DNA of 64,000 nucleotides, from assembly GCF_018531195.1 (NCBI RefSeq), contig NZ_JAHDYS010000004.1, positions 62,001 through 126,000 on the forward strand, given 5' to 3'. The notes under the pieces were generated by a model. It was not told the DNA's origin. It searched no databases and saw nothing but the letters and a program-made list of their open reading frames with translations. Made by a program: the position numbers and the translations under genes. Below are positions 27,758 to 36,454 of this stretch, one piece after another; positions within the stretch are counted from its first letter, which is position 1; the number at the start of each line of letters is the position of its first letter. Source of the DNA: Pelotalea chapellei (lineage in GTDB: Bacteria > Desulfobacterota > Desulfuromonadia > Geobacterales > Pseudopelobacteraceae).

Positions 27758-28528
27758 ATGCGGATTGATTATAGTGAGCCAAAACAGTCCTACGTAGCCG
27801 GACAGAATAAACCCCGACCCCGAAAAGAGTCAGTTGCCCTGATGACAACCGTGGTCATCGTCACCGGCATTATCATGTTTATTGCCGGATTCGGCACCGG
27901 CTGGTTCTTTTCTCACAGGGCGGCAATAAAGTCATTCCAGGCCGCCACCTCACAGACAAGTTTGGAAAACAGCCCCAAACAAGTAGCGGAAAAACCTACA
28001 CTCGTTCCGCAACCGCAAACCCCGGTGCCCCCTCAAAAAACCGCTGCAGACACATCTACTTCGGCCCCACAGACAGCACCACAGCCGCCGCCTGAGCCAG
28101 CCCTTAGTTTTTACAAGACTCTACCCAGCGGGCAGAAAAACACCGCCCTTGGTAGTGGCATCAATAGCGAAACAAAAACAAAACAGCCGCTTCAGGCAGC
28201 CATTCCGTCCAATGTTGCCCGACAGTCGGCAGTTGAATCGTCACAATCGACTGCAGACAGGCCTGCTCCGCCCTCCCCTGACAAACCTGCTGCAAAGCTG
28301 ACCGACACAAAATACACAGTGCAGCTCGCTTCATTCAGTTTGAGATCAGAAGCGGAAGTACTGAAAAACAAGTTAGCCGGCAAGGGATATAACGCGTTCA
28401 TCAATGAGTCAAATCAGGGAGACAAAGGAATCTGGTATCGAGTCAGAGTCGGCAAAAAACTGGAGTCAGAAGCAGCCAAGGAACTTGCAGGCAAACTGGG
28501 AAAGGGTGCTATCGTCATCCCAGACTGA
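27758..28528 (+). CDS. SPOR-domain membrane protein
   Basis: A 256-residue inner-membrane protein with a cytoplasmic N-terminus and one helix at about 28-50. A long Pro/Gln/Ala-rich periplasmic linker follows, then a C-terminal SPOR domain (about 183-256; YTVQLASFSLRSEAEVL, WYRVRVGK). SPOR domains bind denuded septal glycan, so a divisome-associated role like FtsN or DedD is likely. GGAG precedes the ATG. The linkage to argS and the upstream FtsB-like gene is notable. The region between it and the tRNA contains the tRNA promoter. Confidence 0.85.
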   Translation: MRIDYSEPKQSYVAGQNKPRPRKESVALMTTVVIVTGIIMFIAGFGTGWFFSHRAAIKSFQAATSQTSLENSPKQVAEKPTLVPQPQTPVPPQKTAADTSTSAPQTAPQPPPEPALSFYKTLPSGQKNTALGSGINSETKTKQPLQAAIPSNVARQSAVESSQSTADRPAPPSPDKPAAKLTDTKYTVQLASFSLRSEAEVLKNKLAGKGYNAFINESNQGDKGIWYRVRVGKKLESEAAKELAGKLGKGAIVIPD

Positions 28529-28564
28529 ACTATAGAAAAAAATATAACCTTATGAATTTTTAGT

Positions 28565-28593
28565 TTGACACCACCAGATCCATTTGCTATAAA
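28565..28593 (+). promoter_or_regulatory. Promoter of the initiator tRNA gene
   Basis: A perfect -35 TTGACA (28565-28570), a 17-bp spacer and TATAAA (28588-28593), 15 bases before the mature tRNA 5' end. Confidence 0.8.
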
Positions 28594-28608
28594 CATGTTT
28601 CACATTGA

Positions 28609-28685
<77 letters not shown>

Positions 28686-28693
28686 ATAAATTC

Positions 28694-28727
28694 AAGGACT
28701 CAGGCCTAATAGCTTGAGTCCTTTTTT
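28694..28727 (+). terminator. Rho-independent terminator after tRNA-fMet
   Basis: Stem AAGGACTCA / TGAGTCCTT with further pairing inside and a run of seven T, 8 bases past the tRNA 3' end. Confidence 0.88.
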
Positions 28728-28800
28728 TGTTTTCTGACGAAGCCTTTTACACTATGTTTCTGACCACAGCTCTCTTTCTCCAATCAAAAAGGAAGTCCAT

Positions 28801-29667
28801 ATGAGTTTAGAGGCATTATGTCTGGTGGTGACTGGCGCACTTATGCATGCGGCTTGGAATTTATTTGCAAAAAAGGCTTCGGGAGGGGTGCCATTTGTAT
28901 GGCTTTTCGGACTGGTGAGTCTGGTGTGTGCTATTCCGGTCGGGCTATTCACCTGGTTTCATACGCCACAGGCTCTCGATATCAAGATATGTGCAGTGAT
29001 TATGGCTAGTGCAGTCGTGCATGTGCTGTATTCGGTCGTTCTCCAAAAGGGTTACCAGAAAAGCGACTTCTCCATCGTATATCCCTTGGCACGCGGCACA
29101 GGCCCATTATTTTCGATCATTGCCGCTGTGCTGTTTTTAGGAGAAATGCCGACAACACTGGGATGGTTCGGCATAGCATCAATTGTTTTCGGGATACTAC
29201 TTATTACCGGCATCCCTCAACTTTTTCGCAATACGCATGATCATCTATCAGAAGGCATGCTGTGGGGAACCATGACCGGTGTTTCCATTGCTGCCTATAC
29301 GATTATCGACGGATACTCGATAAAGGTACTGGGGGTTTCTCCCATACTGTATTACGTCAGTGGACTGGCACTGCGTACCATATTACTTGCCCCAGGTGCA
29401 CTACGTTCCCGGCACCTGCTTAAAGACCAATGGTCACAAAATCGGCGTTACATCATTGCCGTTGGAATTCTCTCTCCCTGCGCTTACATGCTGATTTTAT
29501 ACGCAATTCAGCAAGCCCCATTAAGTTATGTTGCTCCGGTGCGTGAACTTTCGATGTTGTTTGGAGTTTTCATTGGCGCGAGGCTGCTGCGTGAGCAATA
29601 TGTGTTTTCCAGGATATTCGGCACTGCTTTGATGGTGTTGGGTGTCATCATGTTGATAAGAGCCTGA
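28801..29667 (+). CDS. EamA/DMT-family membrane transporter
   Basis: A 288-residue protein of about ten membrane helices arranged as two EamA repeats (HAAWNLFAKKASGGVP in the first half; the second half ends RLLREQYVFSRIFGTALMVLGVI). Drug/metabolite transporters of this type export amino acids or other small molecules, and the substrate is not predictable. AAGGAAG precedes the ATG. It stands alone, between the tRNA terminator and the NapH-like gene. Confidence 0.85.
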   Translation: MSLEALCLVVTGALMHAAWNLFAKKASGGVPFVWLFGLVSLVCAIPVGLFTWFHTPQALDIKICAVIMASAVVHVLYSVVLQKGYQKSDFSIVYPLARGTGPLFSIIAAVLFLGEMPTTLGWFGIASIVFGILLITGIPQLFRNTHDHLSEGMLWGTMTGVSIAAYTIIDGYSIKVLGVSPILYYVSGLALRTILLAPGALRSRHLLKDQWSQNRRYIIAVGILSPCAYMLILYAIQQAPLSYVAPVRELSMLFGVFIGARLLREQYVFSRIFGTALMVLGVIMLIRA

Positions 29668-29736
29668 ACCGTGTGAAGAGCAGTTTTTCCCCACCGTAAT
29701 TACCACTCCCTACTTGATCAGTTTCTTTCGCATAAC

Positions 29737-29750
29737 TTGACTCACATCAA
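29737..29750 (+). promoter_or_regulatory. FNR/CRP-like palindrome upstream of NapH-like gene
   Basis: TTGACTCACATCAA differs by one base from the FNR consensus TTGAT-N4-ATCAA. It lies about 200 bases before the start of the ferredoxin-type membrane protein in a 280-base gap that otherwise holds no gene. Regulation by an FNR/CRP-family protein under oxygen limitation is plausible but unproven. Confidence 0.35.
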
Positions 29751-29947
29751 AACCGCTGTTCGCTTAAAATGCTATTCAATAAGGATACCGGCAATAAAGG
29801 CATACTGTAATGCCAGAGATATGTGAGATCCAGGTCACAGTAGTGTTGGCGGGGGATTGCTAGAATAGCTATTCATCTCTCCACTCCCTGGTGGCACCGG
29901 GTATATCGCAATCCTACAAAAAGCAAAAACTAAAAGAGGTAAATCAT

Positions 29948-30946
29948 ATGCATAATCTGTTGAAGAACATTCCGGCACTGCGCCGGACTGTTCAGTGTTG
30001 CTTTCTGATATGGGTCATCGGTATTGGCATCCGCTTCGGTATGTTTGTCCATGCCGTTGAAAACGGTACTGTACCGCTGGTCTCGCGGCCGCCTGGAGTC
30101 GAGGGATTCCTGCCGATTGGAGCACTCACCAGCCTCAAATACTGGCTTTCCACCGGCATCATTCATCCAGTTCACCCTGCGGCACTGATCATCTTCCTGG
30201 CCATTCTACTGATGAGCCTGCTGGCCAAAAAGTCTTTCTGCTCCTGGCTTTGCCCGGTAGGCACTCTCTCGGAAATCACCCACAACGGAGGACGTCGGCT
30301 CTTCGGCCGCAATTTCCGCATCTGGCGCTGGCTCGATTATGCCCTGCGCGGACTCAAATACCTGCTGCTGGCTCTGTTTATCAAACTGATCCTCCTGGAC
30401 ATGCCCACTGAAGCATTGGCCGGATTTATGAATGCACCTTACTGGGCGGTCAGCGACATCAAGATGCTGCATTTCTTTACCAGTATGTCCATGACAGCCA
30501 TGCTGATCCTGGCCCTCCTGACAGGACTGTCACTGGTGTATAAAAATTTCTGGTGCCGTTATCTTTGCCCCTATGGCGCTCTTCTGGGCCTGGCAAGCCT
30601 GTTCAGCCCATTCAAGATCCGGCGCAATGAAACCGGCTGCACTGACTGCCGGAGTTGCAGCTCAGCATGCCCTTCCGCATTGCCGGTTCACTCCCGCCAT
30701 ACGGTACATTCAGTCGAATGCACCGGCTGCCTCACCTGTGTCGCCCGTTGTCCCAAGGAGGGTGTCCTTCAGATGCAACTGCCCCTCTGGAAACAGTCGT
30801 TGCCGGTCTGGCTGTTTCCAGTTGTGGCGCTGTTGATCTTCGCCGCAGTGATTGGAGTCGGCATGGCTGGCCATCACTGGCACAGCTCCCTCACACTGGC
30901 TGACTACCAGCATCTAATCCCCATGCTTCCGAACCTGAGTCATTGA
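29948..30946 (+). CDS. NapH-like membrane 4Fe-4S ferredoxin protein
   Basis: A 332-residue inner-membrane protein with about five helices and four Cys-rich clusters. CSWLCPVGTLSE and CRYLCPYGALLGL are the CxxxCP motifs typical of NapH/RdxA/CcoG-like proteins. Two ferredoxin motifs follow, CTDCRSCSSACP and CTGCLTCVARCPKEG, for two [4Fe-4S] clusters. It probably passes quinol-derived electrons to a periplasmic or membrane partner, not identified here. The start at the internal ATG is chosen for AGAGGT just upstream. A paralogue with the same layout is encoded at 61315-62289 on the minus strand. Confidence 0.85.
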   Translation: MHNLLKNIPALRRTVQCCFLIWVIGIGIRFGMFVHAVENGTVPLVSRPPGVEGFLPIGALTSLKYWLSTGIIHPVHPAALIIFLAILLMSLLAKKSFCSWLCPVGTLSEITHNGGRRLFGRNFRIWRWLDYALRGLKYLLLALFIKLILLDMPTEALAGFMNAPYWAVSDIKMLHFFTSMSMTAMLILALLTGLSLVYKNFWCRYLCPYGALLGLASLFSPFKIRRNETGCTDCRSCSSACPSALPVHSRHTVHSVECTGCLTCVARCPKEGVLQMQLPLWKQSLPVWLFPVVALLIFAAVIGVGMAGHHWHSSLTLADYQHLIPMLPNLSH

Positions 30947-30996
30947 TTCCGAGGTTTCTTGCCGAAGTACACTGGCCAAACCAGTTCAGCTCATTT

Positions 30997-31066
30997 TTGT
31001 TTGAATTGCTGATTTAATCTTATAAAATTCTGTTACGGGTATTGTGCTGAAAAGCAAATACCCGTA
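30997..31066 (+). promoter_or_regulatory. Promoter followed by start-site hairpin before carboxynorspermidine synthase
   Basis: TTGTTT (30997-31002), an 18-bp spacer and TATAAA (31021-31026) form a promoter. A perfect inverted repeat, TACGGGTATT / AATACCCGTA (31034-31043, 31057-31066), begins right at the expected transcription start. It may be an operator, a 5' stabilising hairpin, or the terminator of the gene upstream. Confidence 0.45.
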
Positions 31067-31116
31067 TTATGTCCGGCCGCAGACAATTTACCCAGGTAAG
31101 CAGGAAGGAATCCAAT

Positions 31117-32313
31117 ATGAGCAAAGTTCTGATTATCGGAGCCGGTGGTGTTGGGCAGGTCGTTACCCACAAGTGTGCCCAGAGACGTGACATTTTCAGC
31201 GAGATCACCTTGGCCTCCCGCACCAAATCCAAATGCGATGCCATTGCTGCACAGATTTCCACCCCAATCAATACTGCCCAGGTAAATGCCGATAATGTGC
31301 CTGAACTGGTAAACCTGATCAAACAGATTGGACCAAAACTGGTGATCAATGTTGCCCTCCCCTACCAGGACCTGACCATCATGGATGCCTGTCTTGAAAC
31401 CGGTGTCGATTATCTTGATACCGCCAACTACGAACCTCTGGACACAGCCAAATTCGAATATTCATGGCAGTGGGCTTATCAGGAGCGCTTCAAGGAAAAA
31501 GGGTTGATGGCCTTGCTCGGTTCCGGTTTCGATCCGGGCGTGACCAATGTATATACCGCCCTGGCTGCAAAAAAATATCTGGATGTGGTGGAAGAACTCG
31601 ATATCATCGATGCCAATGCCGGCAGCCATGGCCAGCCCTTTGCGACCAACTTCAACCCCGAGATCAACATCCGCGAGGTAACCGCCACCTGCCGTCACTG
31701 GGAAAACGGTCAGTGGGTGGAATCCGCGCCGCTCTCCACCAAGCACTCCTTCGATTTTCCGGAAGGAATCGGCCCGATGAACATTTACCGTCTCTATCAC
31801 GAAGAGATGGAGTCGCTGGTCAAACATATCCCGACAATCAAGAAGGCCCAGTTCTGGATGACCTTTTCCGACAACTACCTCAAACACCTCGAGGTACTGC
31901 AGAATGTCGGCATGACCCGCATTGACGAAGTTGAATTCATTGGCCAGAAGATAGTGCCCATTCAGTTCCTGAAGGCCTTGCTGCCCGATCCAGGCTCTCT
32001 TGGTCCGCTAACAAAGGGAAAAACCTGCATTGGCGTTATCGCCCGCGGAACAAAGGATGGCCAGAAAAAGCAGGTCTACATCTACAACATCTGTGACCAT
32101 GAGGCCTGCTACAGGGAAGTTAAATCCCAGGCAATCAGTTACACCACCGGTGTACCTGCCGTGGTGGGAGCCATCATGATGCTCTCCGGCAAGTGGCATG
32201 AAGCCGGAGTTTTCAACATGGAACAGTTTGATCCGGAACTGTTTCTGGAGGTCCTGGGACCAATGGGCCTTCCGACAGTAGTCGTTGACGGCGGCGAATG
32301 GCCCAAGCTGTAG
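31117..32313 (+). CDS. Carboxynorspermidine synthase (saccharopine dehydrogenase-like)
   Basis: NADPH-dependent enzyme joining aspartate semialdehyde to a diamine to give carboxy(nor)spermidine. The 398-residue protein begins with the nucleotide-binding VLIIGAGGVGQVVTHK and contains YLDTANYEP, GLMALLGSGFDPGVTN and DANAGSHGQPFATNFNPE, which are family hallmarks of the CANSDH group within saccharopine dehydrogenases. The start was set at MSKVL because AGGAAGG precedes it; an upstream ATG lacks this. The decarboxylase for its product follows 113 bases downstream, which settles the role over lysine metabolism. Confidence 0.9.
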   Translation: MSKVLIIGAGGVGQVVTHKCAQRRDIFSEITLASRTKSKCDAIAAQISTPINTAQVNADNVPELVNLIKQIGPKLVINVALPYQDLTIMDACLETGVDYLDTANYEPLDTAKFEYSWQWAYQERFKEKGLMALLGSGFDPGVTNVYTALAAKKYLDVVEELDIIDANAGSHGQPFATNFNPEINIREVTATCRHWENGQWVESAPLSTKHSFDFPEGIGPMNIYRLYHEEMESLVKHIPTIKKAQFWMTFSDNYLKHLEVLQNVGMTRIDEVEFIGQKIVPIQFLKALLPDPGSLGPLTKGKTCIGVIARGTKDGQKKQVYIYNICDHEACYREVKSQAISYTTGVPAVVGAIMMLSGKWHEAGVFNMEQFDPELFLEVLGPMGLPTVVVDGGEWPKL

Positions 32314-32341
32314 TTCGCCGCGCGAATAGGCTGAGATTTTC

Positions 32342-32420
32342 GTTCGCTCCGCTCACCGGTTGAGGTTGAGCGATCGAACATTCCCGACCTAACCTTAACC
32401 TTAACCTTAACCTTAACCTG
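32342..32420. repeat. Inverted repeat plus AACCTT hexamer tandem repeat before nspC
   Basis: First, an imperfect palindrome: GTTCGCTCCGCTCA at 32342 mirrored by TGAGCGATCGAAC ending 32379. Then four exact AACCTT units (32391-32414) and a fifth ending in G (32415-32420). The array ends 6 bases before the nspC ATG and occupies the place where a Shine-Dalgarno should be; no purine-rich SD is present. Copy-number change by slippage could alter the leader. Confidence 0.7.
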
Positions 32421-32426
32421 ACCTCT

Positions 32427-33581
32427 ATGACCGGTATTGATATTCCCAAAATCCTTAAGCTTGCCCCCTCCCCTGCTTATGTGGTGGACTTGGGACGGCT
32501 GCGCCATAACCTTGCCATTTTGGATGAGGTGCAAAAGCGCAGCGGGGCCAAGATCCTGATGGCACTGAAGGCTTTCTCCATGTGGTCGGTCTTCCCGATC
32601 ATCCGGGAAACGCTTCACGGAGTCTGCGCCAGTTCCCCCTGGGAAGCGCGTCTGGGACGGGAAGAGTTTGGCCGCGAAGTGCACAGCTTCGCCGCTGCCT
32701 TCAAGGAAAGCGATATAGTTGAACTGCTCGGCTTGTCCAATCACCTGGTGTTCAACTCCTTCAACCAGCTGGAACGCTTTCGCCCCCTGTGGGAGAAAGA
32801 GGCGGGCCGGGTTTCAATCGGGCTGCGCATCAATCCCGAGCATACCGAAGGACACACTCCCATCTATGACCCCTGCGCCCCCTGCTCAAGACTCGGCATC
32901 CCCCGGGCCGAGTTCGAAGGAAGGTCCCTGAGCGGAGTCGAGGGACTGCACTTCCATACCCTCTGTGAACACCTCTTCGAACCCTTGGCACGCACAGCTC
33001 AGGTCTTTGAGGAAAAATTCGGTGAATTTCTACCCGGCATGAAATGGATCAACTTTGGAGGAGGCCACCACATCACCCGCGAGGGATACGATCTTGACGG
33101 GTTGGTGGATCTGATACGGTATTTCCGACAGAAGTATGACGTGGAAGTCTATCTGGAACCGGGTGAGGCCATTGCCATTGGCACCGGCGTTCTGGTGGGG
33201 GAAGTGATGGACGTGGTGCATAATCAGATGGACATTGCTATTCTCGATGTCTCGGCCACCTGCCACATGCCTGACATCCTGGAAATGCCATACCGCCCAG
33301 GAATCACCGGCGGCTTTGATGCCGGTGAGAAATCCCATACCTACCGTCTTGGCGGCCCTTCGTGTCTGGCTGGTGACATCATCGGCGACTGGTCTTTCGA
33401 GAACCCTTTAAAACCAGGTGATCGTCTTGCATTCGAAGACATGGCCCACTACACGATGGTTAAAACCACCACTTTCAACGGCATTCAGCACCCGGCCATC
33501 TGTACCTTTGAACCGGAAACCGGTCTGCTGGAGGTCAAACGCAGCTTCGGATACACGGACTTCAGAGACAAGCTTTCCTGA
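32427..33581 (+). CDS. nspC: Carboxynorspermidine decarboxylase
   Basis: PLP-dependent fold-III (alanine-racemase-like) decarboxylase giving norspermidine or spermidine. The 384-residue protein has the PLP lysine in KILMALKAFSMWSVFP. It also has family blocks NSFNQLERF, INPEHTEG, CAPCSRLGIP, LHFHTLCEH, WINFGGGHHITR, EPGEAIAIGTG, and in the C-terminal half DVSATCHMPDILEMPYRP and GGPSCLAGD. It follows the synthase and completes the pathway. The start lacks a recognisable ribosome-binding site because a hexamer repeat lies there. Confidence 0.94.
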   Translation: MTGIDIPKILKLAPSPAYVVDLGRLRHNLAILDEVQKRSGAKILMALKAFSMWSVFPIIRETLHGVCASSPWEARLGREEFGREVHSFAAAFKESDIVELLGLSNHLVFNSFNQLERFRPLWEKEAGRVSIGLRINPEHTEGHTPIYDPCAPCSRLGIPRAEFEGRSLSGVEGLHFHTLCEHLFEPLARTAQVFEEKFGEFLPGMKWINFGGGHHITREGYDLDGLVDLIRYFRQKYDVEVYLEPGEAIAIGTGVLVGEVMDVVHNQMDIAILDVSATCHMPDILEMPYRPGITGGFDAGEKSHTYRLGGPSCLAGDIIGDWSFENPLKPGDRLAFEDMAHYTMVKTTTFNGIQHPAICTFEPETGLLEVKRSFGYTDFRDKLS

Positions 33582-33617
33582 CAAATGTGCTGCAAACTAA
33601 TTCAAACAAGGTGATAT

Positions 33618-33827
33618 ATGGGAATTAAAACACGCATCTGGATGACCGGCAGTCTGGACTGGTTCGGTTATATCGGCGAAGAGGAAATGTTCCTCGGCCA
33701 CCGCTCTTTCCCCAACCCTCCGGAAGAGGGTGATGAATGGACCACTGAAGTTGGTGATATGTTCAAGATCATTGACGGCGAAATTACGCTGGTCGGCAAG
33801 ACCACCCCACCACAGAAATACTGGTAG
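33618..33827 (+). CDS. Small acidic protein, unknown function
   Basis: A 69-residue protein (MGIKTRIWMTGSLDWFGY..., ending TTPPQKYW) rich in Trp, Glu and Gly. AAGGTGAT stands before the ATG. It has no signal peptide or membrane helix. It lies 36 bases after nspC and 44 before priA, on the same strand, so it is probably co-transcribed with nspC. It was not assigned to a family. Confidence 0.65.
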   Translation: MGIKTRIWMTGSLDWFGYIGEEEMFLGHRSFPNPPEEGDEWTTEVGDMFKIIDGEITLVGKTTPPQKYW

Positions 33828-33871
33828 CTGCGCAGGGGCTCTGGCCCCTGCCGCTCTGCTATCGCCATTCC

Positions 33872-36109
33872 ATGACCCTCCTGCCATCCCAAATTATCGA
33901 AGTTGCCGTTCCGCTCCCCATTGAGAGGACCTTTCACTATCTGGTTCCTTCCCGGCTTTCCGAGGCGACCGCACCCGGCAAGCGCGTGCTGGTTCCTTTT
34001 GGCAATCGCCGTCTTACCGCCTATGTTCTTGCTATAGTAGAGACTGCAGACACTACAAAATTGAAGGAGATTCTCGACGTTCTGGATGATGAAGAACTCT
34101 GGACTAAGAAGGAGCTCGAGTTTTTCCGCTGGATAGCCAGCTACTACATGCATCCCCTTGGTGAAGTGCTCAGGACGGCGCTGCCGGCAGGAATTAATCT
34201 GCAGACCCGCAAAAGCCAGGGCAATGAAGACGAGCTGAGCGGTGGCCGTTCCGTTCGCCACGAAACCTGGTTCCGTGCCGGAAACGGCACGGAACCACAG
34301 CGTACGCTAGGCACCAAGGCCGCTGCCCTGCTTGAGTTTCTCCGTCAGGATGGGGTGAATTCTGCAGCGGAGTTGCGCCGCCGCTTTGGACAGTGTACTC
34401 CACAGCTTAAACGCCTTGAGGAGTTGGGACTGGTGGAACGGGAACAGCGGGAAGTATACCGCGACCCCTTTCGCAATGAGGCATCCGTACGGGATATACC
34501 GCGCGTGCTCAACCAGCATCAACAAACTGCCTTTGTGCAGATCAGTTCCAGCCTGGACCGGCACGAATTTTCTCCCTTCCTGCTGCACGGAGTTACCGGC
34601 AGCGGCAAGACCGAAGTCTATCTGCAGGCCATTGCTCATGCCTTGGAGCAGGGGCGCAACGCCTTAGTGCTGGTGCCGGAGATATCATTGACTCCCCAGC
34701 TTGTGTACCGGTTCAGGGCTCGTTTCGGTGGAGGGATCGCCATCCTGCACAGCGGGCTGTCCGATGGAGAGCGCTACGACGAATGGCGCCGTATCCGGCG
34801 CGGCCTGGTGCGCATTGTGATCGGCGCACGCTCGGCCATCTTCGCTCCCCTGGAGCAGATCGGTATCATCGTGGTTGATGAAGAGCACGAAGCATCCTTC
34901 AAACAGGCGGACAACCTGCGCTACAACGCTCGAGATCTGGCCCTGGTGCGGGGGCAGCTTGAAGGAACCACGGTGGTGCTTGGATCAGCCACTCCACTGG
35001 TGACTACTCTTTACGCTGTTGAACAGGGCCGCCTGGGACTGCTGGAGTTGCCGACTCGTGCCGGGGGCAGCCGGTTACCAGTAGTCGAAACCATTGCAAT
35101 GCAGGGAATTAAAAGCACCATCTCTCCCCAGCTGCATCAGTCACTAGTCGAAACTGTTGCGGAAGGGGGACAGGCTATCATTTTCCTCAACCGACGCGGG
35201 TTTGCCACCTTCCTCGTCTGCGGCGAGTGTAGCCAGCCCCTGACCTGCCCCAACTGTTCGGTCACCCTCACCTATCATCGCCAGCGCCGCCAGAGCGTCT
35301 GCCACTACTGCGACTATGCCGTACCTGCGCCAGGCACCTGCCCTTCCTGCGGCGCGCTGGAACTGAAAGAGCTGGGAGCCGGAACGGAGCGGGTCGAGCA
35401 TGATCTGGTAGAGCTGCTGCCCCAGGCACGCATCCTGCGCATGGATAGCGACACCACCTCCGGAAAGGGCAGCCATAATCGTCTGCTGTCCCGCATGGCC
35501 GATGGCTCTGCGGACATACTGATTGGCACTCAGATGATCACCAAGGGACACGATTTTCCCGGCGTGACCCTGGTCGGTGTAATCAGCGCCGAAGCGAGTC
35601 TGAATATGCCTGACTTCAGAAGCTCGGAAAGGACATTCCAGGTGCTGTCCCAGGTTTTTGGAAGGGCCGGAAGAGGCGATGCCCCGGGTCGGGTGCTGCT
35701 GCAGGCGCTCAATCCCACTCACTATGCCATCCAGTGCGCCATCAATCACGATGGTGCCGGTTTTTATCAACAGGAGCTGGAGTTTCGCCGCGAAACCGGC
35801 TACCCCCCCTTCGCTTTTCTTGCTGCCATCGGCATCTCAGGTACCTCGGAACAGAATGTTGGACAACGTTCTGAAGTGACAACCGCCCTACTGCTGCAGC
35901 TCAAGAATAAGCTGAAACTGAGGATCGAAATACTCGGTCCTGCGCCAGCACCGCTCTACCGTTTGCGCGGCCGTTTCCGTCGCCAGATCCTGCTCAAGGC
36001 TCATTCCCGCAACGATTTACGTCGGTTGATTACTGACTGGCTTTCCCACCGCACTCCACCAGCAGCCATCCGCGAGATGATCGACATTGACCCGGTCGAC
36101 ATGATGTGA
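33872..36109 (+). CDS. priA: Primosomal replication restart helicase PriA
   Basis: 3'-to-5' DNA helicase that reloads the replisome at stalled forks. The 745-residue protein has the N-terminal DNA-binding domain and the helicase with Walker A GVTGSGKTEVYL (from residue 240) and DEEHEASFKQ. The eight-cysteine zinc insertion (CGECSQPLTCPNCS, CHYCDYAVPAPGTCPSCG) is present. ILIGTQMITKGHDFP, then FGRAGRGDAPG, are helicase motifs V and VI. The ATG lacks a strong Shine-Dalgarno, so an alternative start is possible. Confidence 0.97.
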   Translation: MTLLPSQIIEVAVPLPIERTFHYLVPSRLSEATAPGKRVLVPFGNRRLTAYVLAIVETADTTKLKEILDVLDDEELWTKKELEFFRWIASYYMHPLGEVLRTALPAGINLQTRKSQGNEDELSGGRSVRHETWFRAGNGTEPQRTLGTKAAALLEFLRQDGVNSAAELRRRFGQCTPQLKRLEELGLVEREQREVYRDPFRNEASVRDIPRVLNQHQQTAFVQISSSLDRHEFSPFLLHGVTGSGKTEVYLQAIAHALEQGRNALVLVPEISLTPQLVYRFRARFGGGIAILHSGLSDGERYDEWRRIRRGLVRIVIGARSAIFAPLEQIGIIVVDEEHEASFKQADNLRYNARDLALVRGQLEGTTVVLGSATPLVTTLYAVEQGRLGLLELPTRAGGSRLPVVETIAMQGIKSTISPQLHQSLVETVAEGGQAIIFLNRRGFATFLVCGECSQPLTCPNCSVTLTYHRQRRQSVCHYCDYAVPAPGTCPSCGALELKELGAGTERVEHDLVELLPQARILRMDSDTTSGKGSHNRLLSRMADGSADILIGTQMITKGHDFPGVTLVGVISAEASLNMPDFRSSERTFQVLSQVFGRAGRGDAPGRVLLQALNPTHYAIQCAINHDGAGFYQQELEFRRETGYPPFAFLAAIGISGTSEQNVGQRSEVTTALLLQLKNKLKLRIEILGPAPAPLYRLRGRFRRQILLKAHSRNDLRRLITDWLSHRTPPAAIREMIDIDPVDMM

Positions 36110-36211
36110 TTCCCTTTATTTGGTTGGGTAACCCGGAAGCAAGTTCTTTTACCGGAAATCACAGTTCCTTGCTGAATGAGGTAGATGTGGCATTTTTTCC
36201 CAGCGCATTTT

Positions 36212-36239
36212 TTGCGAATTCTCTTTTTCATGGTATACT
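36212..36239 (+). promoter_or_regulatory. Putative promoter upstream of the sensor-kinase pair
   Basis: TTGCGA (36212-36217), a 16-bp spacer and TATACT (36234-36239). It points toward the kinase genes but is separated from them by the MITE-like element. Confidence 0.45.
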
Positions 36240-36253
36240 TGCCTAGTTTTTTA

Positions 36254-36435
36254 ACAACCCAGGAGTCTGTCGGGCTTAGGAAATCGTAGCGAAAATTAGG
36301 CTGGGCGAGGACAGATTTAGACGATTTTGCAGGTCAATAGTTGTTCTATTGACCAAGAAAGCGGCTGAATATGGTCCGTCCAGACGAATTTGCAGTAGAT
36401 TTATCCTACGTCCGACAGACTCCCTAGCAGGTTGT
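36254..36435. mobile_element. MITE-like inverted-repeat element
   Basis: The ends GGAGTCTGTCGGGCTTAGGA (36262-36281) and its complement (36404-36423) match at 18 of 20 positions, including 12 exact terminal bases. ACAACC (36254-36259) and GGTTGT (36430-36435) extend the symmetry outward. Inside lie a perfect hairpin, GGTCAATAG-TTGTT-CTATTGACC (36332-36354), and two near-identical AGACGAWTTTGCAG direct repeats. No coding capacity is seen. About 180 bp, non-autonomous. Confidence 0.7.
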
Positions 36436-36454
36436 GCTCTCCGACAGGAACAAC

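Noticed and set aside
32386-32420. CRISPR array or telomere-like sequence
   Set aside because: The units are 6 bases without spacers and only five copies are present; it is a simple tandem repeat.
32139-32744. Minus-strand frame containing a KVKVKVKV stretch
   Set aside because: The alternating residues come from translating the AACCTT hexamer repeat; the frame is antisense to two clear genes.
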